From positions 62,001 through 126,000 of the forward strand of contig DGLA01000026.1 of the NCBI GenBank assembly GCA_002387205.1: 64,000 bases of DNA, read 5' to 3'. The position numbers and the translations under genes were made by a program. The DNA comes from Stutzerimonas stutzeri (GTDB taxonomy: Bacteria > Pseudomonadota > Gammaproteobacteria > Pseudomonadales > Pseudomonadaceae). The notes under the pieces are model-generated. The model did not search any database. It was not told the DNA's origin and saw only the letters and a program-made list of their open reading frames with translations. This document shows, piece after piece, positions 36,231 to 45,437 of the stretch (position 1 is the stretch's first letter; every line of letters starts with the position of its first letter).

Positions 36231-36289
36231 CAGGAGCTGCGGTTGGCGGGTGGATCTATGATCGCGCCTGAAGCATCGACCAGAAAGCG

Positions 36290-36314
36290 AGACGCCCGTC
36301 GGAAACGGGCGTCT
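36290..36314 (-). terminator. terminator after dctM
   Basis: AGACGCCCGT and ACGGGCGTCT form a perfect 10-bp stem with a 5-nt loop, 6 bp beyond the dctM stop in the direction of transcription. The trailing sequence has only TTTC, so the T-run is weak. Confidence 0.65.
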
Positions 36315-36320
36315 GCTGGG

Positions 36321-37697
36321 TTATTTGCCGTAGACCTGTTCAGGTAGCCAGGTGACCAGGCCAGGAAACTGGTAGGCGATCACCAGCAGGGCGATCTGGA
36401 TCAGGATGAACGGCACAACGCCTTTGTAGATGGTACTCGTGGGTACTGATTTCGGCGTGACTCCACGCAAGTAGAACAGCGCGAAGCCGAAGGGAGGTGT
36501 GAGAAAGGAGGTCTGCAGGTTCAGCGCGATCATCACGCCAAGCCAGACGGGATCCAGCCCCATAGCCAGCAACACCGGGCCGACGATCGGCACCACCACG
36601 AAGGTGATCTCGATAAAGTCCAGGATAAAGCCAAGCAGGAAGATCACCAGCATGACCACGAAGAACGCGCCCAGCACGCCACCTGGCAGTTGGGCAAACA
36701 CGTCCTCGATCAGCACTTCGCCGCCGAAGCCGCGGAACACCAGGGAGAACAGTGAGGCGCCAATGAGGATCAGGAAGACCATGGCGCTGATTTCGGTGGT
36801 GCCATAAGCGACGTCGCGCAGCTGGCCGAAATTCAGCTTGCCCTTATAGAAGGCCAGGAGCATCGCACCCAGCGCACCCAGGGCCGCAGCCTCGGTTGGT
36901 GTCGCATAACCGGCGAGAATCGAGCCCAGCACGGCGCTGATCAGCAGCAGTGGCGGCACCAGCGCATTGATCAGCTTGCCCCACTCGATCGGGCCCAGCT
37001 CTTCCTGTGGCAGCGCTGGCAGTTTCTTCGGTTGGAAGATGGCTACCGCGATGATGTAGAGGATGTACATGCCGACCAGCAGCAGGCCCGGCAGGAGGGC
37101 ACCGACGAACAAGTCGCCAACCGAGACGGTCTTCGGCGAGAAGATGCCCATCTTCAGCTGCGCCTGCTGGTAGGCGCTGGACATGACATCACCAAGCAGG
37201 ACCAGCACGATCGACGGCGGGATGATCTGGCCCAGGGTGCCGGTGGCGGCCAGGGTTCCGGTGGAAATGGCCGGGTCATAGCCGCGGCGAAGCATCGTCG
37301 GCAACGCCAGCAAGCCCATGGTCACGACCGTAGCGCCCACGATACCGGTGCTGGCCGCGAGCAGCGCGCCCACGACACAGACGGAGATCGCCAGTCCGCC
37401 GCGCAGAGTCCCGAACAGGCGGGACATGGATTCGAGCAGGTCTTCGGCGACCCGGCTCTTTTCCAGCATCACACCCATGAACACGAACAGCGGCACCGCC
37501 AGCATCGTCTGGTTGTTCATGATGCCGAACAGCCGGTTCGGCAAGGCGCTCAGGTAGCCGCCATCGAAGGTTCCGGTGAGGATGCCGATACCGGCAAAAA
37601 GCAGCGAGACGCCGCCCAGGGTGAAGGCCACGGGGTAACCGGCCATCAGGGCCGCACAGATGCTGACGAACAGCAGAATCGCCATCAACTCAGCCAT
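36321..37697 (-). CDS. dctM: TRAP transporter large permease (DctM)
   Basis: The ion-coupled transport subunit, 458 residues, with about 12 helices of the DctM fold. Landmarks are GYPVAFTLGGVSLLF near the start, the conserved GATVVTMGLLALPTM and GTLGQIIPPSIVLVLLGD segments, and FILDFIEITFVVVPIVGPVL. It works with DctQ and a periplasmic binding protein. The length and the SAYQQAQ segment fit the group that moves 2-oxoacids or mannitol/chloroaromatic-type substrates. It overlaps dctQ by 8 bp. Confidence 0.93.
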   Translation of the reverse strand: MAELMAILLFVSICAALMAGYPVAFTLGGVSLLFAGIGILTGTFDGGYLSALPNRLFGIMNNQTMLAVPLFVFMGVMLEKSRVAEDLLESMSRLFGTLRGGLAISVCVVGALLAASTGIVGATVVTMGLLALPTMLRRGYDPAISTGTLAATGTLGQIIPPSIVLVLLGDVMSSAYQQAQLKMGIFSPKTVSVGDLFVGALLPGLLLVGMYILYIIAVAIFQPKKLPALPQEELGPIEWGKLINALVPPLLLISAVLGSILAGYATPTEAAALGALGAMLLAFYKGKLNFGQLRDVAYGTTEISAMVFLILIGASLFSLVFRGFGGEVLIEDVFAQLPGGVLGAFFVVMLVIFLLGFILDFIEITFVVVPIVGPVLLAMGLDPVWLGVMIALNLQTSFLTPPFGFALFYLRGVTPKSVPTSTIYKGVVPFILIQIALLVIAYQFPGLVTWLPEQVYGK

Positions 37698-38235
37698 GCT
37701 TCACCTCCGGCTCCGGCAGGCGACCGGCGATGGCATAGCCGGCTTTGATGATCTCGGAGAGCCCTTGCAGGGCGAGGCAGACCACCAGCACCAGGATGAT
37801 GCTCTTTTGCAGGTAAACGAACTTCAGGCCACCCGATTCGCTGGAGCCTTCCAGCGTCGCCCAGGAGTTGCTGACGTAATCCCAGCTGGCCCAGCCAAGG
37901 AACAGGCAGACGGGCAAAAGGAACAGAAGGGTACCGAGCACCTCCACCAAGGCCTGATAGCGGGGCGAGAAACGCTGATAGAAAATGTCGACGCGAACAT
38001 GGCCGTTGCGTTGCAGTACCCAGGCGGCTGCACCCATGAACACCAGTGCATGTGCGTAGAGTACGGCTTCCTGCAGTGCGGTTGCGCCGATGCCGAAGCC
38101 ATAACGCAGGACTACCACCACTGACGTGCCGAGCACCAGAAACAGGGTCAGCCAGGCGCAGGCCTGTCCGAATCGGGCATTGAGGGCGTCGATCAGCTTG
38201 GCAAAACCGAGCAGAGGAGGGGCGTGGTTAGGCAT
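37690..38235 (-). CDS. dctQ: TRAP transporter small permease (DctQ)
   Basis: A 181-residue protein with four membrane helices of the DctQ family: CAWLTLFLVLGTSVVVVLRY, ALVFMGAAAWVLQRNGHVRVD (the conserved xxHVRVD motif), a third helix near residue 95, and a C-terminal helix. AAGGA precedes the ATG by about 6 nt. It is the first gene of the dctQM pair, divergent from the binding-protein gene at 38431, with about 195 bp of shared control region between them. Confidence 0.92.
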   Translation of the reverse strand: MPNHAPPLLGFAKLIDALNARFGQACAWLTLFLVLGTSVVVVLRYGFGIGATALQEAVLYAHALVFMGAAAWVLQRNGHVRVDIFYQRFSPRYQALVEVLGTLLFLLPVCLFLGWASWDYVSNSWATLEGSSESGGLKFVYLQKSIILVLVVCLALQGLSEIIKAGYAIAGRLPEPEVKHG

Positions 38236-38308
38236 GGCAGATCCTTATTGTTATGGCCAGACAGCCCGCGATTCTAGGCGTGCGCCGGATGCTGTCGCAA
38301 CCGGCAGT

Positions 38309-38335
38309 ACTACGTACGTAGTGGCCATACGTAGT
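38309..38335. promoter_or_regulatory. candidate operator: TACGTA palindrome and half repeat
   Basis: The perfect 14-bp palindrome ACTACGTACGTAGT (38309-38322) is followed 13 bp later by a second TACGTAGT (38328-38335), in the dctQM/dctP divergent region. Spaced TACGTA-type sites are common for two-component or LuxR/NarL-type activators. An AT-rich patch with TATGAT (38362-38367) may be the -10 of dctP. No regulator gene is adjacent. Confidence 0.45.
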
Positions 38336-38430
38336 TGCAATGCTTGAGCGATGTATAGCCATATGATAGCTAGAGCGACCTGAACAGGTTTTTTCCGAGG
38401 TTCAGCCATTACAACAACAAGGAGTTACCC

Positions 38431-39528
38431 ATGAAACGTCGTCAAATTCTGGCCGCCGCTGGCGTTGGCCTGGCCGCAACCGCACTGGCTGGTTGCAACA
38501 AGGAAGCCGAAACCGCCAAATCCGAAGGCACCGCAAGCACCGAGACATTCAACTGGAAGATGGTCACCTCCTGGCCGAAGAACTTCCCCGGCGTAGGCGT
38601 CGGTGCGGAAAACTTCGCCAAGCGGGTCAACGAGATGAGTAACGGTCGTCTGACCGTCAAGGTATACGCCGCTGGCGAACTGGTACCGCCACTCGAAGTC
38701 TTCGATGCCGTCTCGCGCGGGACTGCTGAAATGGGCCATGGCGCGCCCTACTACTGGAAAGGCAAGGTTCCTGCCGCTCAGTTCTTCTGCGCACTGCCGT
38801 TCGGCCCGAATGCCCAGGAAATGAACGCCTGGCTCCATCGCGGCGGCGGCATGGAACTCTGGGAAGAGGTCTACAAGCCTTACGGCGTTCTGCCGATGGC
38901 CTGCGGCGCCACCGGCGTACAGACTGCTGGCTGGTTCAACAAGGAAATCAATTCGGTGGAGGATTTCCAGGGCCTGAAGATGCGCACCCCGGGCCTGGGC
39001 GGCGAAGTGCTGACCAAGATGGGCGGGACCGTGGTGAACATGCCGGCCGGTGAGATTTTCACCGCGCTGCAGACCGGCGCCATCGATGCCACCGAGTGGA
39101 TCGGACCTTACAACGACCTGGCCCTGGGCCTGCACAAGGCTTCCAAGTACTACTACACGCCGGGTTGGCAGGAGCCGAACGTCACCTTCGAGCTGGACGT
39201 CAACCTCAAGGCCTGGGAAACCCTGCCGGACGACCTCAAGGCCATCGTTCGTGCCGCGGCGCGTGCCGTCAACGGGGACATGCTCGACGACTACAACGCA
39301 AAGAACATGGAAGCCCTCGAGCAGCTTCGCGAGCAGGGCGTCGAGGTCCGCCGCCTGCCTGACGAGGTGCTGGCCCGTCTCAAGGAGGTCGCTGCCGAAG
39401 TGGTCGATGCCTCTGCCGCCGCCGATCCGGTGGCGAAAAAGGTCTGGGACCAGCAGAGTGCCTACCTGAAGCGGCTATATGAATATGCAGAGCTGAACGA
39501 AAAGGACATCTACAACATCCGCAGCTGA
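38431..39528 (+). CDS. dctP: TRAP transporter substrate-binding protein, 2-oxoacid type (TakP-like)
   Basis: A 365-residue periplasmic binding protein. The N-terminus combines a twin-arginine-like KRRQIL with a lipobox (ALAGC, Cys22), so it is probably a Tat-exported lipoprotein. Family landmarks are YAAGELVPPLEVFDAV, GVQTAGWFNKEINSVEDFQG followed by LKMRTPG (with the conserved substrate-binding Arg), and DATEWIGPYNDLALGL. The close match to Rhodobacter TakP suggests pyruvate, 2-oxobutyrate or similar 2-oxoacids. AAGGAG lies 7 nt before the ATG. The gene is divergent from dctQM. Confidence 0.9.
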   Translation: MKRRQILAAAGVGLAATALAGCNKEAETAKSEGTASTETFNWKMVTSWPKNFPGVGVGAENFAKRVNEMSNGRLTVKVYAAGELVPPLEVFDAVSRGTAEMGHGAPYYWKGKVPAAQFFCALPFGPNAQEMNAWLHRGGGMELWEEVYKPYGVLPMACGATGVQTAGWFNKEINSVEDFQGLKMRTPGLGGEVLTKMGGTVVNMPAGEIFTALQTGAIDATEWIGPYNDLALGLHKASKYYYTPGWQEPNVTFELDVNLKAWETLPDDLKAIVRAAARAVNGDMLDDYNAKNMEALEQLREQGVEVRRLPDEVLARLKEVAAEVVDASAAADPVAKKVWDQQSAYLKRLYEYAELNEKDIYNIRS

Positions 39529-39549
39529 CGAGTTCAGGCTGCCGACATG

Positions 39550-39578
39550 AAAACGCCGCCCTGCTTGGGCGGCGTTTT
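39550..39578. terminator. bidirectional terminator between dctP and osmC
   Basis: AAAACGCCGCCC and GGGCGGCGTTTT form a perfect 12-bp stem with a 5-nt loop, A-rich on one side and T-rich on the other, so it can end transcription from both convergent genes. Confidence 0.9.
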
Positions 39579-39596
39579 CCGTTCTGGCTACAGCAA

Positions 39597-40022
39597 TCAG
39601 CTCTCCAGCGTTGCGTTCAGGCTGATCTGCGCGTTGAGCACGCGTGACACAGGGCAACCTTCCTTCGCCTGGTTGGCAATCTGCTGGAACTGGTCGTTGT
39701 CGGTGCCGGGCACCTTTGCCTTGAGCGTCAGGGCAATGGCGGTGATGGTGAAACCCTTGTCGTCCTTGTCCAGCGTAACCTCCGCGGACGTCTCGATCCG
39801 CTCCGCGGTAAGCCCGGCCTGGCCGAGCATCATCGACAGGGCCATCGAGAAGCAGCCGGCATGTGCCGCGCCGATCAGTTCTTCGGGGTTGGTGCCTGGG
39901 GCGCCTTCGAAGCGAGTATTGAAGCCGTACGGGTTGTCCTTCAGCGCGCCGCTTTCGGTGCTGATGGAGCCTTTGCCGCTTTTCAGATCACCTTGCCAGA
40001 CGGCGGATGCAGTTTTCTTCAT
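39597..40022 (-). CDS. OsmC-family peroxiredoxin
   Basis: A 141-residue protein that reduces organic hydroperoxides through two Cys. It has the OsmC pattern: TNPEELIGAAHAGCFSMAL with the peroxidatic Cys, and EGCPVSRVL with the resolving Cys. The start MKKTASAVWQGDLKSGKG is typical of OsmC (osmotically inducible) rather than Ohr. It is monocistronic, ending at the shared terminator. Confidence 0.93.
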   Translation of the reverse strand: MKKTASAVWQGDLKSGKGSISTESGALKDNPYGFNTRFEGAPGTNPEELIGAAHAGCFSMALSMMLGQAGLTAERIETSAEVTLDKDDKGFTITAIALTLKAKVPGTDNDQFQQIANQAKEGCPVSRVLNAQISLNATLES

Positions 40023-40155
40023 GGTCTCTCCATAACGCTTGGATTAGGGCAGCGGCGGTAGGCCGTCGCTCGATAGCCGAGCCGACCTGGCTTGCAGCCG
40101 CTCAGGTCGGGTTAGCCTGTTTGTGCATGATTGGCCTGGTCATCGCAACCGCCGG

Positions 40156-40461
40156 CTACTGGCCAGCCGCCAGGATGGCGCTTGCCAGTTCCATGTCGCT
40201 GGCCTCCAGCCGTGGCTGGTCGCGGCGCACTTCGGCCAGCATCGCTTCAAGGTAGGGGCCTCGGATGTCGCCACCGCTGGCGACAAAGCTGCTGGCGTCC
40301 TCGCGGGCGGCGGTCACCCGCTTGTCGTCGCGAAAGGTCATGTAGGTCGATGCGGTTGTCGCACCGGAGGACAGCACCTGACGGACAAAGCCGTTGTCCG
40401 CCATCGCCGCGCCGAAGGGAATGCAGCTCAATGCCGCTGCTGCCAGGATTGTCTTGCGCAT
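40156..40461 (-). CDS. DUF2388 family exported protein
   Basis: A 101-residue protein. It has a signal peptide (MRKTILAAAALSCIPFGAAMA, cleavage near AMA-DN) followed by the Pseudomonas DUF2388 pattern: TTASTYMTFRDDKR, REDASSFVASGGDIRGPYLE, and ASDMELASAILA. The function of this pseudomonad-specific family is unknown. I start at the ATG 40459-40461 rather than the upstream in-frame codon because the signal peptide begins there. Confidence 0.85.
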   Translation of the reverse strand: MRKTILAAAALSCIPFGAAMADNGFVRQVLSSGATTASTYMTFRDDKRVTAAREDASSFVASGGDIRGPYLEAMLAEVRRDQPRLEASDMELASAILAAGQ

Positions 40462-40525
40462 GATCAATGCCTCCGCTGGGTCCACTGTTAGAGAGTACGC
40501 AGCGGTCAGCAGAGTTCCTCTGGCC

Positions 40526-43500
40526 TCAGCCGCTGCGCTCGATCAGTTGGCGGACCTTGGTGCCGAGCATGTCGATGCTGAACGGTTTGGCCAGCATATC
40601 CATGCCGGGGGCGAGGAAATCGCCTCGCACCTCGGCATTCGGCGCGTAGCCGGTGATGAACAGCACCTGCAGGTCCGGTCGGTGCTGGCGCGCGATTTCG
40701 GCGAGCTGCCTGCCATTGATGCCGGGCAGGCCAAAGTCGGTCAGCAGCAGGTCGATGCGCTGGTCGCTCTGCAGATACGGCAGCGCGCTGCTTCCATCAA
40801 CCGCCTCGAACACCCGATAGCCCAGCTCTTCGAGCACCTCGACCACCAGCATGCGCACGGCGGCCTCGTCCTCGACCACCAGTACGGTTTCGTCTGTCTG
40901 AGCGCCCTGCATGGTCAGGGTGTCGGGTTCCTGGCCGCTTTGCTGGTCCGGCTGTGTCTGGTTGCGCGGAAGGAAGAGGGTGATCAGCGTGCCCTGGCCA
41001 GGTGTGCTGTCGATGTGCACGTGGCCGCCTGTCTGCTTGACGAACCCGTAGACCATCGACAGCCCGAGCCCGGTACCCTGGCCGATGGGTTTGGTGGTGA
41101 AGAAGGGATCGAACGCCTTGGCGACCACTTCAGCGGGCATGCCTGAGCCGTTGTCGGCGACACTGAGGGTGACGTAATCACCGGGCTCCGGGCTGTCGGG
41201 CTGCGATGATCGGATCTGCACGCAGCCGGTCTGAATCGTCAGCTGGCCGCCGTCGGGCATGGCGTCACGGGCATTGATCACCAGGTTGAGCAGGGCATTT
41301 TCGAGCTGGTGGGCGTCGGTATAGGCCAGCCAGGGGTCGCTTTGCAGGCGGGTCTCGAAGCTGATGTGCTCGGCCATGGTGCGGCGCAGCATGTCCTCCA
41401 TCGACTGCACGAGCAGGTTGACGTCCACCGGCGTGGCATCCAGCGACTGTCTGCGTGCGAATGCCAGCAGGCGATGGGTGAGGGCCGCGGCACGGTTGGC
41501 CGAGGTGGTGGCTGCATCGACATAGCGGCCGAGTTCGTTGACCTGACCATTGGCGACCCGGCGCTGGATCAGGTCCAGCGCGCCGAGCACGCCTGTCAGC
41601 ATGTTGTTGAAGTCGTGCGCCAGTCCGCCGGTGAGCTGGCCGATGGCTTCCATCTTCTGCGCGTGACGCAGCGTCTCCTCGGCACGTTCGCGCTCGCCCA
41701 TCTCCAGGTGCAGCAGATGGTTGATCTCGGCAAGCTCGCGGGTGCGTTCGGCTACGCGGCGCTCCAGGTTTTCGTTGAGCTCTCGCAGCGCTTCTTCGGC
41801 TGCCACCTGGGCGGTGATATCGGTATTGGTACCGAACCAGTGAGTCACCTGACCGAAGTCGTCCCGGATCGGCAAGGCGCGTGACAGGAACCATCGGTAC
41901 TGGCCATCCTTGCCACGCAGCGGGAAGGTTTCCTCCCAGATCGAGCCTATGGCCACGGCGCGCTTCATCGAGGCGCTGACGCGCTCGTGGTGATCCGGAT
42001 GATGCACCGAGCGCCAGCCCAGCGCGCGCATCGCTTCGAGCGTGGTGCCGGTGTAGTCGTACCAGCGCTTGTTGTACCAGTAGATACGTCCCGAGGGGTC
42101 GGCCATCCAGGCGAACTGGCTCATGTTGTCGGCCAGGGTGCGGAACTGCTCTTCGCTGGCACGCAGCGCCTGTTCCGCGCGCATGCGCTCATCAGCTGTC
42201 CAGGCACGATCGGCCACTTCGCGAATAAAGGAGATGTCCTCCTCGGCCCATTGCCGCGGGTGGTCCTGCAGCAGGATCAGTGCAGCGCTGAGGCGGCCTT
42301 GTTCGTGCAGCGGGACGCAGACCAGGCTCTGGATCCGACGCAGCCGAAGGCTGGAGGCCTGCGCGGCGGTACGGGTGTCGTGCAGCACGTCTTCGACTAC
42401 GACCAGCTCATCGTTCTGCAGGTCGTATATGAAGTCGCCGTACTCGGCGAAACACATGCGTTCGCTGTATTCACCCAGCGCGCCGTCGCTCCAGTAACGC
42501 TCGACGGTGGCGTACTGGCCGCCGGGGTCGACGGAGAGAAACGCCGCACGGGTCACGTTCAGGGTTGTCCCGAGGGCCCGCACAGCGGCAGTGACGATGG
42601 TCAGGCTGTCTGGCTGGCCCCGCAGCAGATCGCCCAGTTCCATCAGCACCGACTGCCGTTGTTCGGCCAGCTGGCGCTCCTGGATCTGTTCTTCGAGCAG
42701 GGCATTCATCCGCAGCAGCTTCAGGGCTGCGTTGCGTTCGTCGGTGATGTCCCGGGCGGTGCCCAGCAGCCGCACCTTGCCGTCGCCATCGAGCAGGCGG
42801 CGGCCGCGGTTGGTGAGCCAGCGGAACTGCTCGGTGGCTTCGTCATAGACCCGATAGTCCAGATTGAGCTCGCCCCCGCCGTGCCCTTCCAGCGCCTGGC
42901 CGAACGTTTCGATCAGGCCGTGGCGGTCGTCTGCATGGACACGGGCGAGAAACGCCTCCACGCTCAGCGCCGGTTCGTCCGGCGCAAGACCTGCTAGCGC
43001 CTTGAGTTGTGCATCCCAATGCAGCCTGTTGCGCTGGACGTCGTATTCCCAGATGCCGATCGAGGCGATCTCGTTGGCCAGGCTGATCCGCTGTTCGGCA
43101 TCGAGCAGCGCCTGGCGTGCCTGGGCACGGTCGGATGCCGCCCGGATGCGCTCGATGGTTTCGCGCACCAGCGATATATCCGTCTGGCTCCAGATGCGTG
43201 CCTGCCGGCTGGCGAACAACAGAAAGGCGCACCCGTTGGTTCTCTCCAGCAGCGGCGCCAGCAGCAGGCTGCGGCAATCGAGCTGGCTGTATAGCAACGC
43301 GCAGTCTCCGCGGCACCCGGCCTCGTCGAGCAGGTCTTCGAATGGCACGATCAGACCCTGATCCAGGCGCAGTTGCAGCGGCTGAGCGCAGCAACCCAGC
43401 GGGTGGGGGCCCCGTCGGTCGGGGCTGTTGCTGCCCGGCCACTGGTGTTCGATTACCAGGTTACCGTGCCTGTCCAGGCTGCCGCAGGCGATGCATTCGG

Positions 43501-45229
43501 CACCGAGCAAGGGTGCCAGCTGCTCGGCCATGACATCCTCCAGCTCGATCCGGTCGCCGGCATCCTGCAGGTGGTCGCTGAGCTCCAGCAGGTACTTTTG
43601 CTGGGCTTCACCACGGGCACGCTCGGTGATATCGGTAATGGTGCAGATGGCACCCTGCAGGGCCCCGTCGCGATACAGCGGCGCGACCCGGTACTCGACC
43701 GGCAGGCTGCTGCCGTCCTGACGGAAGAACAGCTCGTATTCAACGTGCGCCGGCTCGCCGGTACAGGCGGCACGCTGGATGGGGCAGTCTTCGAGCGGGT
43801 ACGGCGTGCCATCGGGATGGCTGTGGTGAATCACCTGATGCAGCTGTCGGCCCAGCACCTCGTCCTTGCCGGCAAAGCCGAGCAGTCTGACGAACGCCTC
43901 GTTGCAGAGCGTGACCAGGCCATTGCTGTCGATGGAGTAGAAGCCCTCGCTGGCGGCATCCAGCAAGCTGCGGGTAAATGCTTCGCTCTCCAGCCGTTCG
44001 ATCTCGGCGAGACGGCGCTCATGAATGTCCTGCGCCACCAGCACCCAGTGCAGCAGGCGGCAGTCACAGTCATAGACCGGAGCGCCGCTGCCCTGAAACC
44101 AGCGGGCGCTGCCATCGGCTGCCAGCAGCGGAACTTCGAAATTACCGGCCTGACCGGATTTGAGCGCACCGCGCCACTGCAGCATCACGGCGTCGCGGTG
44201 ATCTGGCGCCACGGCGTTCAGCCAGCCCATACCAGCGGAGGCTGCGGTGCTCAGGCCGGTGAATTCGCACCAGTAGCGGTTACAAAAGATCAGTTCACCC
44301 TGGGCGTCGCATTGCCAGATGACCTGCGGACTCAGGTCCACCAGCGCACGGTAGCGCTCCTCGGCCTCGCGAATGGCTGCCTGTTCATGCAACCGCTCGG
44401 TGAGGTCGCGCAGAATCTGCACGAAGCCGAGCTTTTGACCGCGGTCATCCTTGAGCAACATTTGCACGCCGCTGGCCCAGAAACAGCTGCCGTCCTTGCG
44501 TCGATGCCAGCGTTCGTTGATGGCCGAGCCGTCTCGGGCGGCGGCAGCCATTTCCTTGTCCGGTACCCCGCGGGCCAGGTCTTCATCGACAAACAGCCGC
44601 GAGACGTGGCTACCGATGACCTCGTGCGGCTGCCAGCCAAGGATGCGTTCGGCGCCCTGATTCCAGCTGCTGACCGTGCCCTGGGCATCCGTGGTGATGA
44701 TCGCGTAGTCCACCGCGCTGTCGATGATCAACCGGTTGCGTTCGTTGTGCTCGCGGCTGCGGCGCAGTTCGAGCAAAGCCATTACCTGGCGGGCCAGTGC
44801 CTGCAGGTGCGCCTTTTGCCGCTGTGACAGTTGTCGTGGCTGGCTGTCCATGACGCAAAGCGTGCCGAGTGGCAGGCCCTCGGCCGTCCGCAATACCGCG
44901 GCGGCGTAGAAGCCATTCGCGCCCGGGACCAGTGGCTCCTCGGCAAGGTTCTCGATGACCAGCGGGTCGGTACAGGTGATTGCGCGGGCACAGAGCGCTT
45001 CGTCACGCGGTCGATTGCCCGCGTCGACATTGACCGAGGCCTTGACCCACTGGCGGTCCTTGTCGATGAACATGATGGCGGCGCTGGGACTGGCGCACAG
45101 CTCGGCGGCAAGCATGACCAGATCGTCGAAGGCGGCTTCAGGCGGGGTGTCGAGAATGCCGTATGCGGCCAGCGCCGCCAGCCGGTCGGCTTCGTTCCAG
45201 GTATCGACGGGTTTTTTTTCTTCTTTCAA
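40526..45229 (-). CDS. large hybrid sensor histidine kinase with multiple PAS and GAF domains
   Basis: A 1567-residue cytoplasmic kinase. Order: GAF (about 15-160), PAS (170-280), PAS (290-410), PAS (420-545), GAF-like (560-700), PAS (710-835), GAF (860-1015), PAS (1030-1155), coiled coil, HisKA (about 1185-1250; GGLAHDFNNMLTGVLG with the phospho-His), HATPase (1290-1400; NGSGMPAE, GQGTGLGLSMVYG) and a receiver domain (about 1445-1560; VVEDEA, TDFGLPG). No membrane segment or HPt domain is seen. The start is a TTG at 45227-45229 with a weak ribosome-binding site, directly before an eight-A run. The signal sensed is unknown. Confidence 0.88.
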   Translation of the reverse strand: MKEEKKPVDTWNEADRLAALAAYGILDTPPEAAFDDLVMLAAELCASPSAAIMFIDKDRQWVKASVNVDAGNRPRDEALCARAITCTDPLVIENLAEEPLVPGANGFYAAAVLRTAEGLPLGTLCVMDSQPRQLSQRQKAHLQALARQVMALLELRRSREHNERNRLIIDSAVDYAIITTDAQGTVSSWNQGAERILGWQPHEVIGSHVSRLFVDEDLARGVPDKEMAAAARDGSAINERWHRRKDGSCFWASGVQMLLKDDRGQKLGFVQILRDLTERLHEQAAIREAEERYRALVDLSPQVIWQCDAQGELIFCNRYWCEFTGLSTAASAGMGWLNAVAPDHRDAVMLQWRGALKSGQAGNFEVPLLAADGSARWFQGSGAPVYDCDCRLLHWVLVAQDIHERRLAEIERLESEAFTRSLLDAASEGFYSIDSNGLVTLCNEAFVRLLGFAGKDEVLGRQLHQVIHHSHPDGTPYPLEDCPIQRAACTGEPAHVEYELFFRQDGSSLPVEYRVAPLYRDGALQGAICTITDITERARGEAQQKYLLELSDHLQDAGDRIELEDVMAEQLAPLLGAECIACGSLDRHGNLVIEHQWPGSNSPDRRGPHPLGCCAQPLQLRLDQGLIVPFEDLLDEAGCRGDCALLYSQLDCRSLLLAPLLERTNGCAFLLFASRQARIWSQTDISLVRETIERIRAASDRAQARQALLDAEQRISLANEIASIGIWEYDVQRNRLHWDAQLKALAGLAPDEPALSVEAFLARVHADDRHGLIETFGQALEGHGGGELNLDYRVYDEATEQFRWLTNRGRRLLDGDGKVRLLGTARDITDERNAALKLLRMNALLEEQIQERQLAEQRQSVLMELGDLLRGQPDSLTIVTAAVRALGTTLNVTRAAFLSVDPGGQYATVERYWSDGALGEYSERMCFAEYGDFIYDLQNDELVVVEDVLHDTRTAAQASSLRLRRIQSLVCVPLHEQGRLSAALILLQDHPRQWAEEDISFIREVADRAWTADERMRAEQALRASEEQFRTLADNMSQFAWMADPSGRIYWYNKRWYDYTGTTLEAMRALGWRSVHHPDHHERVSASMKRAVAIGSIWEETFPLRGKDGQYRWFLSRALPIRDDFGQVTHWFGTNTDITAQVAAEEALRELNENLERRVAERTRELAEINHLLHLEMGERERAEETLRHAQKMEAIGQLTGGLAHDFNNMLTGVLGALDLIQRRVANGQVNELGRYVDAATTSANRAAALTHRLLAFARRQSLDATPVDVNLLVQSMEDMLRRTMAEHISFETRLQSDPWLAYTDAHQLENALLNLVINARDAMPDGGQLTIQTGCVQIRSSQPDSPEPGDYVTLSVADNGSGMPAEVVAKAFDPFFTTKPIGQGTGLGLSMVYGFVKQTGGHVHIDSTPGQGTLITLFLPRNQTQPDQQSGQEPDTLTMQGAQTDETVLVVEDEAAVRMLVVEVLEELGYRVFEAVDGSSALPYLQSDQRIDLLLTDFGLPGINGRQLAEIARQHRPDLQVLFITGYAPNAEVRGDFLAPGMDMLAKPFSIDMLGTKVRQLIERSG

Positions 45230-45437
45230 AACGTCTGCTCAGCTATCCGTGGCGGCAAAGATCTTGGTTCCCAGGCTCTGGAGGTCAGGGCACCTGCATG
45301 GGCGGGATGATGAGCTTCCTGCAGACTGTGGCTGCCCAAGATACCTGGGTCAGGACCCGAGGCAAGTAAACATCGGTCTACGGGCACTCTGCCAGAGCCG
45401 CCGGTCTGGTCATGAGCGCTGGTTCTCAGCCTGCCCG

